Shown piece by piece: positions 32,745-42,246 of a DNA stretch of 61,430 nt. Each line of letters opens with the position of its first letter. The first letter of the stretch is position 1. The notes under the pieces are model-generated. The model worked only from the letters and a program-made list of their open reading frames with translations. It searched no databases and had not been told where the DNA came from. Source of the stretch: Bryobacterales bacterium. Lineage in GTDB: Bacteria; Acidobacteriota; Terriglobia; Bryobacterales; Bryobacteraceae. The stretch covers positions 1 to 61,430 of the forward strand of contig JADZCI010000065.1 in assembly GCA_020851655.1 (NCBI GenBank), written 5' to 3'. The translations under genes and the position numbers were made by a program.

Positions 32745-35700
32745 GGGCCGCACTGGCGCGATTTGTCGAAGCCCACGGCCGGGCGGTGTCGCTTGTCGTT
32801 CTGACGTTTGCCGCCGCGGGACTTCTCTTCGTCTTCGACCTGCCCATCGCGATCTTCCCGCAAACCGACTTTCCCCGCCTGGTGGTCCTGGTCGACAACG
32901 GCATCACGCCGGTTGACGTCCAGATGGTGACGGTGACACGCCCCATCGAAGAGGCGGTTCGTATCGTACCCGGCATTCACATGATCCGCTCGGTGACGGC
33001 GAGGGGTTCGACGGAAATCAGCGTCTTCTTCCGTTGGGATGTGGACATCCGCGACGCACAGCACCTGGTCCAAGGGCGAATCGCACAGATAACCCCTTCG
33101 CTGCCGTCTTCGTGCCGGTTCTACATTAACCGGCTCACGTTCTCCGTGTTCCCGATGCTCGGGTTTAGCATAACGTCGCCGACGCGGACACAGGCCGATC
33201 TCTGGGATCTTGCCTATTACAACCTGGCGCCGCGCATGTACCGGGTTCCGGGCGTTGCGGAGACGCGAATCGTCGGGGGCCGCCAGCCTGAATACCACGT
33301 TTTGGTGGATCCGGAAAAGCTCAACAGTTATGGAATGCCCCTTACGCGAGTCGTGGATGCGATTCGCACGTCGAACATGATCGCCAGCGCAGGCATGGTC
33401 CAAGAGAATTACCACCTGTACTTAACGACTGTCACCGGATTGCTGCGGCGCAAGGAGCAGATTGAGAACCTGGTGATTGACGCCGTCCGCGGCACTCCGG
33501 TGCTCGTCCGCAACGTCGCAAGAGTCGAACTGAGCGAACGGCCTGTCTACAACATTGTCAGCGCCGATGGCCGGCGAGCGGTCCTGATCAACGTTCTGCA
33601 ACAACCGGACGGCAACGCGGTGAAGATTGCTGACCTGGTGAACCAGGAACTCCGTGAGATAAAGAAACAGCTCCCGCCCGATATTCAGATCTCCACCTTC
33701 TATGACCAATCGATTCTGGTTCGCGACTCGATCGGCGGCGTCACAGAGAGCATCCTGATCGGTCTGGCGCTGTCGGTGGCTGTGCTGGTCGGGTTTCTCA
33801 AGAGTTGGCGCACGACGTTTGTCGCCGCGCTCGTCATCCCCATAGCCGTCCTGATGGCGATTGTCTGCATGAAGCTTTTCCACATGAGCTTTAATCTGAT
33901 GACGCTGGGCGGGCTGGCAGCCTGCATCGGAGTGGTCATCGATGACGCCATCGTCATGGTCGAAAACATTGTCGTGCACATGTCGATGGGCCAGGCGCCG
34001 ATTGAAGCCGCGCGGAGCGCGATCGAAGAACTGACCCCCGCTCTGATCGGCTCGACATTGACGCCGATCGTGGTATTTGTGCCGTTGGTCTTTCTGGGCG
34101 GGATCACGGCTGTATTCTTCCGGGCCCTGGCGATGACCATGGTGACGGCGCTGCTGGCATCCCTGTTTCTTGCCATCTTCTTTACTCCGGTGCTGGCGGC
34201 GTGGCTCTTCAAGCCACGCGCGACTGGCGGCCAGACCACGATTCAGGAGGCGGAACTGGCCAATGAGGGAAGAATCCTGCGCTTCCTCACGGCCCGGTAT
34301 GAGACGGCTTTGCACTGGTCCTTAGCGCACACCAAGACAGTCATGGCGGCGTCGGTGATCATTCTGGCGGCCACGGCGCTTCTGTACCTGAATCTGGGTA
34401 GTGGTTTCCTTCCCGACATGGACGAAGGCGCGTTTGTTCTCGACTATCTGACGCCTCCGGGCACATCACTGGAGGAAACCGATCGAATACTGCGTCACAT
34501 CGAGCGCTTCCTCCAGGAGACGCCTGAAGTCGAGAGCTATTCCCGGCGGACTGGCGCCCGGCTCGCGCTTGCCATTGCCGAGCCCAACACGGGCGACTTC
34601 CTCATCCGGCTCAAGAAGCAAAGAAAACGCTCGCTCGACGAGGTAACGAGCGAACTCCGCCATAAGATCGTTTCCTCGGAGCCGGCCATCGAGGTTGAAT
34701 TCCCACACATCCTGGAAGACCTGGTGGGGGACCTCGCATGGTCGCCCCAACCCATCGAGATCAAGATTCATCATGACGACGACGCGGCCTACAAAGAAGC
34801 CGCCCGCCGGATTGACGAGTGGCTGCCCAAAGTGCGCGGCGTCGTGGATATCGTCAACCAGACGATCCCCATAGGACCGGCGGTAAATTTTCGGGTTGAC
34901 TTGGAGAAAGCCCAACGCGCGGGTTTCCGCGTCCAGGATATTGCGGATCTTGAAGCGGCCATCCTGGACGGGACGCTAGCGTCGAACATGATCCGGGGAG
35001 AGCGTTTGATAGGAATCCGCGTGCGCTATCCGGTTGAGTTCCGTTCTTCGACCGGCAGGCTCAAGACTCTCCTGCTGACCTCCCCAACCGGCCAATCTGT
35101 TCCGTTGTCGAGCATCGCTCATATTGAAATGGACGACGTGACGTACGAGATACTACGCGAGAATCTGCGGAACATTTCCGCGGTCACCGCGCGGCTTGAA
35201 GGACGGGATCTCGGATCGGCCATGCAGGAGATCCGCCGCAGGCTCCCCCAAGAGGTCAGTCTGCCCGCCGGAACGGACATCGAGTACGGTGGTCTGTTCC
35301 AGATTCAGCAGGAATCGTTCCTCGGACTGACACGGGTTCTGCTTGCCTCCGTCCTGCTGATCTTCATCATTCTCGTATTCGAGTTCCGGTCCTTCTCCCA
35401 CCCGATCGCCATCCTGGCGGCAACGATCCTGTGCAGCTTTGGTTCGCTCTTGGCGCTTTATGTTACGGGTACGTCGCTGAACATTTCATCATTCATGGGA
35501 TCCATCATGGTGGTCGGAATCGTTCATAAGAACGGTATCTTGATGCTCGATTCCGAAAGGGAGTTCTCAGAAAGAGGTTTCACCTTGAGAGACGCCATCT
35601 TTCAGGCCGGCCGTAGAAGACTCAGGCCAATCCTCATGACTGCCCTGGCGACTCTCTTCGGCATGCTGCCGCTGGCGATCGGCGCCGGGTCGGGCGCACA

Positions 35701-35812
35701 GATGCTACAGCCCCTCGCCATTGCGGTGATGGGCGGAGTTTCGGTTTCGCTGGTTCTATCGCTGCTCGTGACCCCAGTGCTGTTCTGCCTGCTGCGGCAA
35801 AAGGGCGCATGA
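32741..35812 (+). CDS. RND efflux transporter permease (AcrB/MdtBC-like)
   Basis: A 1023-residue RND pump of normal length. TM1 starts at about 13; the first porter half follows with the family phrase IAIFPQTDFP. The proton relay is present: D401 and D402 in TM4 (GVVIDDAIVMVEN) and K930 in TM10 (VGIVHKNGILML). These residues match the hydrophobe/amphiphile (HAE) class. The heavy-metal (CusA) class differs in TM4, so the substrate is more likely an organic compound than Cu or Zn. The second half repeats the first. It is the last gene of the operon, and GT4 gene transcription converges on it (5 nt between stop codons). Confidence 0.95.
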   Translation: MRAALARFVEAHGRAVSLVVLTFAAAGLLFVFDLPIAIFPQTDFPRLVVLVDNGITPVDVQMVTVTRPIEEAVRIVPGIHMIRSVTARGSTEISVFFRWDVDIRDAQHLVQGRIAQITPSLPSSCRFYINRLTFSVFPMLGFSITSPTRTQADLWDLAYYNLAPRMYRVPGVAETRIVGGRQPEYHVLVDPEKLNSYGMPLTRVVDAIRTSNMIASAGMVQENYHLYLTTVTGLLRRKEQIENLVIDAVRGTPVLVRNVARVELSERPVYNIVSADGRRAVLINVLQQPDGNAVKIADLVNQELREIKKQLPPDIQISTFYDQSILVRDSIGGVTESILIGLALSVAVLVGFLKSWRTTFVAALVIPIAVLMAIVCMKLFHMSFNLMTLGGLAACIGVVIDDAIVMVENIVVHMSMGQAPIEAARSAIEELTPALIGSTLTPIVVFVPLVFLGGITAVFFRALAMTMVTALLASLFLAIFFTPVLAAWLFKPRATGGQTTIQEAELANEGRILRFLTARYETALHWSLAHTKTVMAASVIILAATALLYLNLGSGFLPDMDEGAFVLDYLTPPGTSLEETDRILRHIERFLQETPEVESYSRRTGARLALAIAEPNTGDFLIRLKKQRKRSLDEVTSELRHKIVSSEPAIEVEFPHILEDLVGDLAWSPQPIEIKIHHDDDAAYKEAARRIDEWLPKVRGVVDIVNQTIPIGPAVNFRVDLEKAQRAGFRVQDIADLEAAILDGTLASNMIRGERLIGIRVRYPVEFRSSTGRLKTLLLTSPTGQSVPLSSIAHIEMDDVTYEILRENLRNISAVTARLEGRDLGSAMQEIRRRLPQEVSLPAGTDIEYGGLFQIQQESFLGLTRVLLASVLLIFIILVFEFRSFSHPIAILAATILCSFGSLLALYVTGTSLNISSFMGSIMVVGIVHKNGILMLDSEREFSERGFTLRDAIFQAGRRRLRPILMTALATLFGMLPLAIGAGSGAQMLQPLAIAVMGGVSVSLVLSLLVTPVLFCLLRQKGA

Positions 35813-35817
35813 GCCAA

Positions 35818-36909
35818 TCAAGCGCACACGTCTTCAAGCGCCTGAACAGTCAGCCGCGCAGACCGGCGCCAGGTGAAGTCTCTTGCGCGCATGGGGCCGG
35901 CCTCTTTCAGATGTGCGCGAGCCGGGGCATCGAACAAGACCTTCTTCAAGGCCTCGAGCATCTGCTCGTCACTTTCGGGATCGAACTGGACGGCAGCCGG
36001 GCCTGCGATCGATCTCATCGGTTCGGCGGAGGAGCATGCTGTTGGAATACCCGAGGCGAGTGCTTCGACGACGGGCATTCCGAAGCCCTCGAATCGCGAT
36101 GGAAAGACAAACGCCGCGGCCTCGCCGTAGAGACGATACAAGGCCGCGCGGGAAATCCAACCGGTGAATTCCACCGCCCCGCTCAGGCCCAGCCGCTGGC
36201 GCAAGTGCTCCAGGTGGGTGGCATGGTGTCCTTTCATCCCCGCAATCACCAGGCGGCAGTCTGGCGACTCGGCGCGCAGCCGGGCAAAGACTCTCATCAG
36301 GCGGTCGAGATTTTTGTGCGGGTGGAGCGTTGAGACACAGAGGAGCAAGCGTGAGTCGACGCGATCGCGCGAAAGGGTGAAGAGCTGCTCATCGACTCCG
36401 TGAGGGATTGTCCGTATGCGATCGGGTGGCAGCCGGTAATGGCTGATGACATCGCGCCGCGTGTTTTCCGAGACGGCGATGAGCAGCTTGGAGCGCCGCG
36501 CCGAGGAGGTGAGCAGAAGGTTCCAGAACGGCAGGTCCCACCAGCGGAAGAACTCGGGGTGGCGGACGTGTTGCAGATCGTGAAAAACGCTTACGCACGG
36601 AATCCCGCACCAGCGTGGCGCGGTGAACCCGGGGTTGAACAGAACATCCAAACCCTTGACTGCCCGGGGGAGGCGGAACTGTTCCCACAAGATTCGCGCC
36701 GGCCGGGACTCGGCTGAGACCGGCTGAGGACAAACGTGAATGCGCGGATGAGTGGGCCCCAGGTCCGTGCCGGTTTCACGGTTTGTGAACAAGTAGAAAT
36801 CGTGGGGCGTGTCGAGGCGGACGATCGCGTCCAACAGGCTTCGAAGATAGATTTCGGTTCCGCCGACTTTTCCCGGAATCAGGTACAGCGCGTTGATTCC
36901 GGCTTTCAC
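35818..36909 (-). CDS. GT4-family glycosyltransferase
   Basis: A 363-residue GT-B glycosyltransferase. The N-terminal domain carries the acceptor side (NALYLIPGKVGGTEIYLRSLL, with the GGTE motif). The C-terminal Glycos_transf_1 domain has LLCVSTLHPHKNLDRLMRVF, then VEFTGWIS and PSRFEGFGMPVVEALASG, where the E-x7-E motif contacts the nucleotide sugar. Similar enzymes transfer mannose or rhamnose in polysaccharide assembly. It is the last gene of a five-gene operon read leftward; its ATG overlaps the preceding stop by 4 nt. Confidence 0.92.
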   Translation of the reverse strand: MKAGINALYLIPGKVGGTEIYLRSLLDAIVRLDTPHDFYLFTNRETGTDLGPTHPRIHVCPQPVSAESRPARILWEQFRLPRAVKGLDVLFNPGFTAPRWCGIPCVSVFHDLQHVRHPEFFRWWDLPFWNLLLTSSARRSKLLIAVSENTRRDVISHYRLPPDRIRTIPHGVDEQLFTLSRDRVDSRLLLCVSTLHPHKNLDRLMRVFARLRAESPDCRLVIAGMKGHHATHLEHLRQRLGLSGAVEFTGWISRAALYRLYGEAAAFVFPSRFEGFGMPVVEALASGIPTACSSAEPMRSIAGPAAVQFDPESDEQMLEALKKVLFDAPARAHLKEAGPMRARDFTWRRSARLTVQALEDVCA

Positions 36910-38648
36910 TGTCGCGCGGCAGCCTCCGCCTGAGAGAGCTTGCGCAGCGCCTCGGCGTTGTTGGGATCGATCGTGAGAGCCTTGCGGAACGCGGTCACGG
37001 CGTCACCGTACTGGCGCATATTGAAGTAGATGGTTCCGCGGTAGTTGTACGTCATGACGAATGACGGGTCCGTCTGTTCGGCTTCCCGCAGCGTCTGGAT
37101 GGCCTGTTCGTACTTGCCGGCTTTTCCTTGGATCATGCCCAGGACGGCGAGGGCGTGGGCGGTGCGCCGCGTTGCAATCGCTTGTTTGATTTTTGCCTCG
37201 GCGGCGTCCGTCTGCCCGGCGCAATCGAGCGCCAGAGCCCAGTCCAGTTGCAGCATGTAATCGGGCGCTCGAAGCCGGGCGACTTGTTCGTAGCCGCGAA
37301 CGGCATCGGCGCACCGGCCGTCCCGGTAGTAGGCATAGCCAAGCTGAAAGAAAGAGCGGTCATTACGGGGGTTTCCGGCAACGGAGTCTTCCCACATGGC
37401 TATGTCGCTCGCATAAACCCCGTTACGCTGGAACGTGAGTATCGCGAGGAGCAGGCCGGCGGCGCACCCCGCGCCGGCAAGCAGGCCAACCCGTTCTCTC
37501 CAGCGGCGCAGCAGTTCGAGCATGAGGAACAGGACACCGGCGAAAGCCAGGTAGAGGCGGCGCTCGGCCAGCGCGTCCATGATCGGCAGAAAAGAGGAGG
37601 TAGGCGCCATCTGCACCAGGAAGACGAAGTAGCCGTAGGATGCCAACGGGTACTTGCGGCGTTGAATCCAGGCCAGGACGGCGGCGGCGGTCAAGCCCAG
37701 AAAACCAATCCATGCCACCGGATCGGCGGCGGACTGGACCACCGGAAAGCCGTGGTCCAGGTTCTGGCCCAGGGGCACAATCAGCAGCCGTAAGTAAATC
37801 CAGAGTGCCTTGCACTGGGTCAGGAAGTACTGCCACCAGGTGATGCCCGGCAGGTTGAAGCCAACGGTAGCCGCGTCGCCCAGCGCGCGCCTCACCATGA
37901 TGATTCCGGCGGCGGCCAGCAGCGGGAACAGAATGTACAAGCGCCAGTTTCTCTTGATGCCTTGCAGCGTGAATCCCGGGTTCCAGTAGAAGTCGGTCAA
38001 CGCCAGAAAAGCGGGAAGGACGAAGACGTGCTCTTTGGTTCCCAGAGCAAAGCCCCACAGTAACAAGACGCCCGCCGCGCGCAGCCAGGTCACGCCCGCC
38101 ACCGATCCACGCATATAGAACACGGCGGCGGCGAAGAAGAAGAAGACGCTCATGTTCTCCGAACGGCTGGCGACATAGGCGACGGCTTCGGTCTGGAGCG
38201 GGTGCAGCAGAAAGACGGTGACGGCGATGCCGGTCAGGACCGCCTTGGCGCGGCCTGTCTCTCCCGCCGCGCCGAGAATTCGCCAGACCAGCCATCCCAC
38301 CAACAGACCGTTCAGGCAATGGAACGCGATGTTGACAAAGTGGTAGCCAAGCGGGCTGGTTCCCCAGATGCGCGTCTCCAGCCAGAACAGCGAGTACAGC
38401 AGCGGCCGAACGCCCGTGAGAAACGAACCGAACGGCGCCGTTTGCGCGTTCGGCTGGCCGTAGGGCAGAGCCAGGTCATCGAACAGAAATGGACCTCGCA
38501 GGGCTGGCAGATACGCCACGAAGGTCAATCCAAGCACGATCGCGAAGAACAGGATCACGGTGGTGCGGGTAACCGTCTCACTCGCGAGGCCAGGCGCCGC
38601 CGCCCGAACGGAGACCGGCTTACCGGCGCTCTTACTTGCCTTCGCCAT
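36906..38648 (-). CDS. GT-C membrane glycosyltransferase with C-terminal TPR repeats (TMTC-like)
   Basis: A 580-residue protein with about ten predicted membrane helices followed by a soluble TPR domain of three to four repeats (about 425-575, e.g. FFQLGYAYYRDGRCADAVRGYEQ). The first loop after TM1 reads LPALRGPFLFDDLALPYG, with the DD pair that serves as catalytic base/metal motif in GT-C enzymes. This is the layout of the eukaryotic TMTC O-mannosyltransferases and their bacterial relatives. The likely donor is a polyprenyl-phosphate sugar made by the GT2 enzyme upstream. ATG 38648 gives a basic N-terminus; it overlaps the DUF2304 gene by 17 nt. Confidence 0.8.
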   Translation of the reverse strand: MAKASKSAGKPVSVRAAAPGLASETVTRTTVILFFAIVLGLTFVAYLPALRGPFLFDDLALPYGQPNAQTAPFGSFLTGVRPLLYSLFWLETRIWGTSPLGYHFVNIAFHCLNGLLVGWLVWRILGAAGETGRAKAVLTGIAVTVFLLHPLQTEAVAYVASRSENMSVFFFFAAAVFYMRGSVAGVTWLRAAGVLLLWGFALGTKEHVFVLPAFLALTDFYWNPGFTLQGIKRNWRLYILFPLLAAAGIIMVRRALGDAATVGFNLPGITWWQYFLTQCKALWIYLRLLIVPLGQNLDHGFPVVQSAADPVAWIGFLGLTAAAVLAWIQRRKYPLASYGYFVFLVQMAPTSSFLPIMDALAERRLYLAFAGVLFLMLELLRRWRERVGLLAGAGCAAGLLLAILTFQRNGVYASDIAMWEDSVAGNPRNDRSFFQLGYAYYRDGRCADAVRGYEQVARLRAPDYMLQLDWALALDCAGQTDAAEAKIKQAIATRRTAHALAVLGMIQGKAGKYEQAIQTLREAEQTDPSFVMTYNYRGTIYFNMRQYGDAVTAFRKALTIDPNNAEALRKLSQAEAAARQ

Positions 38649-38988
38649 TCCGAACCTGTCCCAACTGATACTCGAGGATGGCCACACGCTGCGCCAGGGC
38701 GATGTTCATGTCCTTCAGATCCGAGATGACTCCGGAGGTGCGGTAGAACACGGCTAGAAACACGAGCAGGACCAGGAGCAGGAACGTGATGGATGAGTCC
38801 TTGATGCCCGCCCAGCCAGCGGCCGCGTCAAGCAAACCGGGCATGCGCGAGATCACCAGCAGCACCAATGCGGCAGCCAGCCAGCTTACGGAGTACTCGA
38901 CGCGGACATGGCGGCCCCGCACGGAGCGTAACACGACAAACAGAAGTGCGACACTCGCCACGGTCAAGAGATTGAGAAGCGGGTTCAC
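38632..38988 (-). CDS. DUF2304 family membrane protein
   Basis: A 118-residue protein with three hydrophobic segments (about 3-20, 33-52 and 66-84), the DUF2304 phrase YSVSWLAAALVLLVISRMPGLLD, and a C-terminal short coiled coil (LKDMNIALAQRVAILEYQL). DUF2304 genes are regularly found next to DPM1-like GT2 genes, as here. The protein is probably the membrane partner that docks or regulates that enzyme. GTG 38988 is chosen because it overlaps the preceding stop as GTGA, as in every junction of this operon; an ATG nine codons upstream is possible. Confidence 0.85.
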   Translation of the reverse strand: MNPLLNLLTVASVALLFVVLRSVRGRHVRVEYSVSWLAAALVLLVISRMPGLLDAAAGWAGIKDSSITFLLLVLLVFLAVFYRTSGVISDLKDMNIALAQRVAILEYQLGQVRNGEGK

Positions 38989-39725
38989 GATCGTTCTTCC
39001 TTCCTTCGAAACCACCTGCGCTTGCCGTCAAACCGCAACACGTTGACGAAGACGCCGAGCAGCACGTGCACCATGTACTTCAACACCTTCCAGGAGCGGA
39101 TGGTGCTGCGGCCGCTGATCCGGCGGCGCATCCTGCAAGGCACTTCCTCGAACCGGAAGGCCCGGCGCTGCAGCACGACCAGCGCTTCGATCTCCGGATA
39201 CTCCAACGGGAAACTCTTGGAGAATAGCTGGAGGGCTTTGTGGTTGACGCCCACAAAACCGGATGTCGGGTCGGTAACGGCGCGCCCCAGAATCGGGCGC
39301 AGCATCAGGCGGAAGAAACGGATGCCAATGCCACGAGCCACGGTCGGGCGCGTGCCGGCGCCCGCAATGAATCTCGATCCGATAATCATTTCGCACTGGC
39401 TTGTTTTCAGGGCGTGCAAGACGTCAGGAATGTCCCGCGGGTCATGTTGCCCGTCGCCGTCAATCCGGATCACGAACTCGTAGCCAAGCTCGAAGGCGAG
39501 CTTGTACCCGGCCTGAACACAACCACCCAGGCCCAGGTGTACCGGAAGGCTGATCACCCCCGCGCCGGCCTGCCGGGCGACCGCGGCCGTGCCATCCTCG
39601 GACCCGTCATCGGCGACGAGGACGGGCCAGCCCGGTAGTGTTTCGATGACCTCGCGAACGACCGAGCCGATGTTCCGCTCTTCGTTGAAGGCCGGAATCA
39701 GGACCAGCACCGAACCGGGATTCAC
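38985..39725 (-). CDS. GT2 glycosyltransferase, polyprenyl-phosphate sugar synthase-like
   Basis: A 246-residue GT-A fold enzyme of the DPM1/DPMS type. LVLIPAFNEERNIGSVV opens the nucleotide-binding domain, DDGSEDGT follows, and IRIDGDGQHDPRDIPDVL is the metal-binding motif typical of polyprenyl-phosphate mannose/glucose synthases. There are no C-terminal transmembrane helices, which is where the adjacent DUF2304 protein may substitute. GTG 39725 overlaps the upstream stop by 4 nt (GTGA). Confidence 0.92.
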   Translation of the reverse strand: MNPGSVLVLIPAFNEERNIGSVVREVIETLPGWPVLVADDGSEDGTAAVARQAGAGVISLPVHLGLGGCVQAGYKLAFELGYEFVIRIDGDGQHDPRDIPDVLHALKTSQCEMIIGSRFIAGAGTRPTVARGIGIRFFRLMLRPILGRAVTDPTSGFVGVNHKALQLFSKSFPLEYPEIEALVVLQRRAFRFEEVPCRMRRRISGRSTIRSWKVLKYMVHVLLGVFVNVLRFDGKRRWFRRKEERS

Positions 39726-40735
39726 AGGGCGGCGACCTCGCGAAGCGAGATGGAGTGAGTCTTCAGGAGCCGCTTGAAGCAGGTGGCGGAGATGCTCCGC
39801 TGGATGCCGCGCCGCTGCCTGAGAAGCCCGGGCAAGGCGGCGGCCAGACTGGCGTGCGCGCGAAGCACAAACCATCCTAATCGCCACCAGGCATTGCCGG
39901 CGTGCGCAAATTCCGCGGCTTTGCCCTGTCCGCGCAGCGCATACCACGCATGCCATCCGTAGCGCACCCAACTCGACAGGAAGCTGGTCAGGAGCTGGCT
40001 CAGTGGAAAGTTCTTCGTCACAAGCCTCAACCGGTTTCGCTCCACATAGTAAGCTTTTTGCGCCGAAGCGCGGCCGGCCGTCCGCGAGTAGCCGTGCCGC
40101 ACCCGCGCCCGCGGGACGTACAGGCATCGCCAACCCGCCCAGCGGCCTCGAAGCCCGAGGTCGGAATCTTCGCAGTAGAGAAAGAAATCGTCGTCAAAAT
40201 AGCCGGTCTGCTCCAGCATCTCCCGCCTGTACAGCGCCGCCGATCCGCTGGGGAACAGCACTTCGCACGGCGTGTCGAAGTCCTCGCACCGGGCGCCATG
40301 TCCACGCTGCTTGGTGCTCCCATCGGAGGCGATCAACATTCCCGCCGAGTCGATGACGTCATCCTCGAAACGCACCATCGAAGCGCACATCCCGGCGCGT
40401 TGATCCGACTCAACGGCGTGGGACAATGCGTCCAGCCATCCGGGTTCGGCCTCGGCGTCGTCGTTGATCGTCGCCAGCAGCGGCGCGCCGGACGCCCGGA
40501 ATCCGCGGTTGACCGCCGCGCCAAATCCCTGGTTGCGCTCGTTGGCAAGGTAAGTCACGTCCGGCCGTCCTGAGCAGATGGTCCGGGCGATCCCGGCGCC
40601 GCTATTGTCGACCACGATCACGTGAAACCGGGAATAACTCTGCCGGGCCAGGGAGTCCAGGCAACGTGTCAGGTTCTCCCCCGCCTCGAGTGTCGGCACC
40701 ACCACCGCCACATTGAAAGGTGGCGCGTCAGCCAT
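39722..40735 (-). CDS. GT2 glycosyltransferase, rhamnosyltransferase-like
   Basis: A 337-residue GT2 enzyme: VAVVVPTLEAGENLTRCLDSL at the N-terminus, VVDNSG, then the ERNQGFGAAVNRGF segment and TINDDAEAEPGWL (metal-binding acidic motif). It continues with FDDDFFLYCEDSDLGLRGRWAGW, the signature of WbbL-type rhamnosyltransferases that build O-antigen or lipid-linked glycans. It acts at the cytoplasmic face of the membrane. It is the first gene of the five-gene operon and diverges from nothing; 59 nt separate it from the glycosidase gene end. Confidence 0.92.
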   Translation of the reverse strand: MADAPPFNVAVVVPTLEAGENLTRCLDSLARQSYSRFHVIVVDNSGAGIARTICSGRPDVTYLANERNQGFGAAVNRGFRASGAPLLATINDDAEAEPGWLDALSHAVESDQRAGMCASMVRFEDDVIDSAGMLIASDGSTKQRGHGARCEDFDTPCEVLFPSGSAALYRREMLEQTGYFDDDFFLYCEDSDLGLRGRWAGWRCLYVPRARVRHGYSRTAGRASAQKAYYVERNRLRLVTKNFPLSQLLTSFLSSWVRYGWHAWYALRGQGKAAEFAHAGNAWWRLGWFVLRAHASLAAALPGLLRQRRGIQRSISATCFKRLLKTHSISLREVAAL

Positions 40736-40794
40736 GCGTCCGGTCCAGAAACATCTCCAAAGTTTCTATGGTAACTGGCACAGCGGCGGTGAAG

Positions 40795-42246
40795 TCATGG
40801 CCGGGGACTCCGTGATGGTGACTTGGGCCTGCGTTCGACCACCAACGCTGTGTCCTGGTCGAACGCGGGACTGGTGACGATGACCCGTTTGCCTTGGGAC
40901 GACAGGCGCGCCGGGGGAGACTGGCTGCCGCTCTGTGTGTCGATCCACACGGCAGTGTACTCGCCGCGCGGCAAGTCCAGTCTGAGGCGAGCGGGTGAAG
41001 GTCCTTCGACGAAGAAGACGTAACTTTCGCCGCTCGCCGAAAGACAGCGCGCCACGCATCCATCGCACTGCGCCGTCCCGGCATCGGGCCTCATGGAGAG
41101 AAAGGGAAGCGACCGGAGGGTCCTACTCAGCACCGCGAACTGCTTGCGAAGCGCCACGCTGCCTCCTCCGGGGCTTGTCGCTTGAACATCAGTCCCGTCT
41201 TCGCGGCCGGGGCTGAATGAATAATCCAAGTGGTTGAACAGCCCGCCGCCGCTTAAGACGAAGTTCCAAGCCTGCTTCCGGTATGCGCTCTCGGCTTGTC
41301 CGATAAATCCGGTTTCGTCGTAGCCGATGGCTTTGTTCAACCCCAGGTTCCAGACTGCCGCCTCCGGAAAAGCATAGTGGAAGTTCACAATCGAGACGCC
41401 CGGAATCACGCTTTGCACCGCATGTTTGAAGTTGCAGATGTTCTGGGCGATGAGGTGGCGCTTGGGCAGGTCTGATTCGGCCGACTGGATCCATCCAGCG
41501 ACGAGCGTCTGCCACGCGACAGACGCGGCGTCAGCCAACTCCACGGCATTGGGCCAGGCATCGCGAACCGGCATACGCAAATAGGGATTGATGACGCCGG
41601 AAAACACGGGACGGTCGGCCCAGGGCTCGTTTTGAAGTTCGAAGGTGATGTTGTCGAACGCGTTCAATTCGGCCACCAGCTTGCGAGTCAACTTTTCCTG
41701 AAACCGCAGCGCGCCGCCATTCTCCACGGTATTCAGACGCTTATAGTCAGCGAGGTTGATGTGGTTGACGTTGTTGGCCGGGTTGAACGGGCTCGCCTTC
41801 CACTGCGGCTCTCCGTAGGTGGAACAGAACAGCGTCACTTCGACGGCGATGCCCCGCTTGCCGGCTTCACCGATGAAGTCCTTGAGCCGCTCGAAGTAGG
41901 CGGGATTCCAGGCGTCGAGGTTGAACTTGCCGCCGCTGCGGGGCCACGGCGCCACAAAAGATCCGCCGGCAGGCGCCAGGGTGTTGCGCTCAATGCCGAA
42001 CGAACCCGGCACTTCGACATAGGAGCCTGTGAAGATGCGGGTATAGTTCAAGCCGTCCGCGGCCAGCGTGTCAAGATAGCGGCGGTAGTCGAATGCCGCG
42101 TTCAGAACCGCGCCGTAATGTTCGCCCGAAGAAATCAGCGCGGCGGGCTTGCCGTGAAACAGGAAGTAGCGCGGATTTTCGGGATGCAACTGTAACGGTT
42201 GCGCCGCGCACAGCGCCGCTAGGAAGCCAAGAGCCAGGAGTCTCAT
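40795..42246 (-). CDS. Secreted glycoside hydrolase, TIM-barrel (GH5/clan A-like)
   Basis: A 483-residue protein with a signal peptide ([15 protein letters not shown]). The N-terminal part resembles clan GH-A enzymes of the DUF4038 sort: [19 protein letters not shown], then [12 protein letters not shown] likely acid/base Glu is in [10 protein letters not shown] and a likely nucleophile Glu in GYDETGF. A small beta domain (about 400-470) ends the protein. Substrate unknown. It is translationally coupled (ATGA, 4 nt) to the epimerase gene upstream, suggesting the two act on the same sugar, one outside and one inside the cell. Confidence 0.78.
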   Translation of the reverse strand: MRLLALGFLAALCAAQPLQLHPENPRYFLFHGKPAALISSGEHYGAVLNAAFDYRRYLDTLAADGLNYTRIFTGSYVEVPGSFGIERNTLAPAGGSFVAPWPRSGGKFNLDAWNPAYFERLKDFIGEAGKRGIAVEVTLFCSTYGEPQWKASPFNPANNVNHINLADYKRLNTVENGGALRFQEKLTRKLVAELNAFDNITFELQNEPWADRPVFSGVINPYLRMPVRDAWPNAVELADAASVAWQTLVAGWIQSAESDLPKRHLIAQNICNFKHAVQSVIPGVSIVNFHYAFPEAAVWNLGLNKAIGYDETGFIGQAESAYRKQAWNFVLSGGGLFNHLDYSFSPGREDGTDVQATSPGGGSVALRKQFAVLSRTLRSLPFLSMRPDAGTAQCDGCVARCLSASGESYVFFVEGPSPARLRLDLPRGEYTAVWIDTQSGSQSPPARLSSQGKRVIVTSPAFDQDTALVVERRPKSPSRSPRP

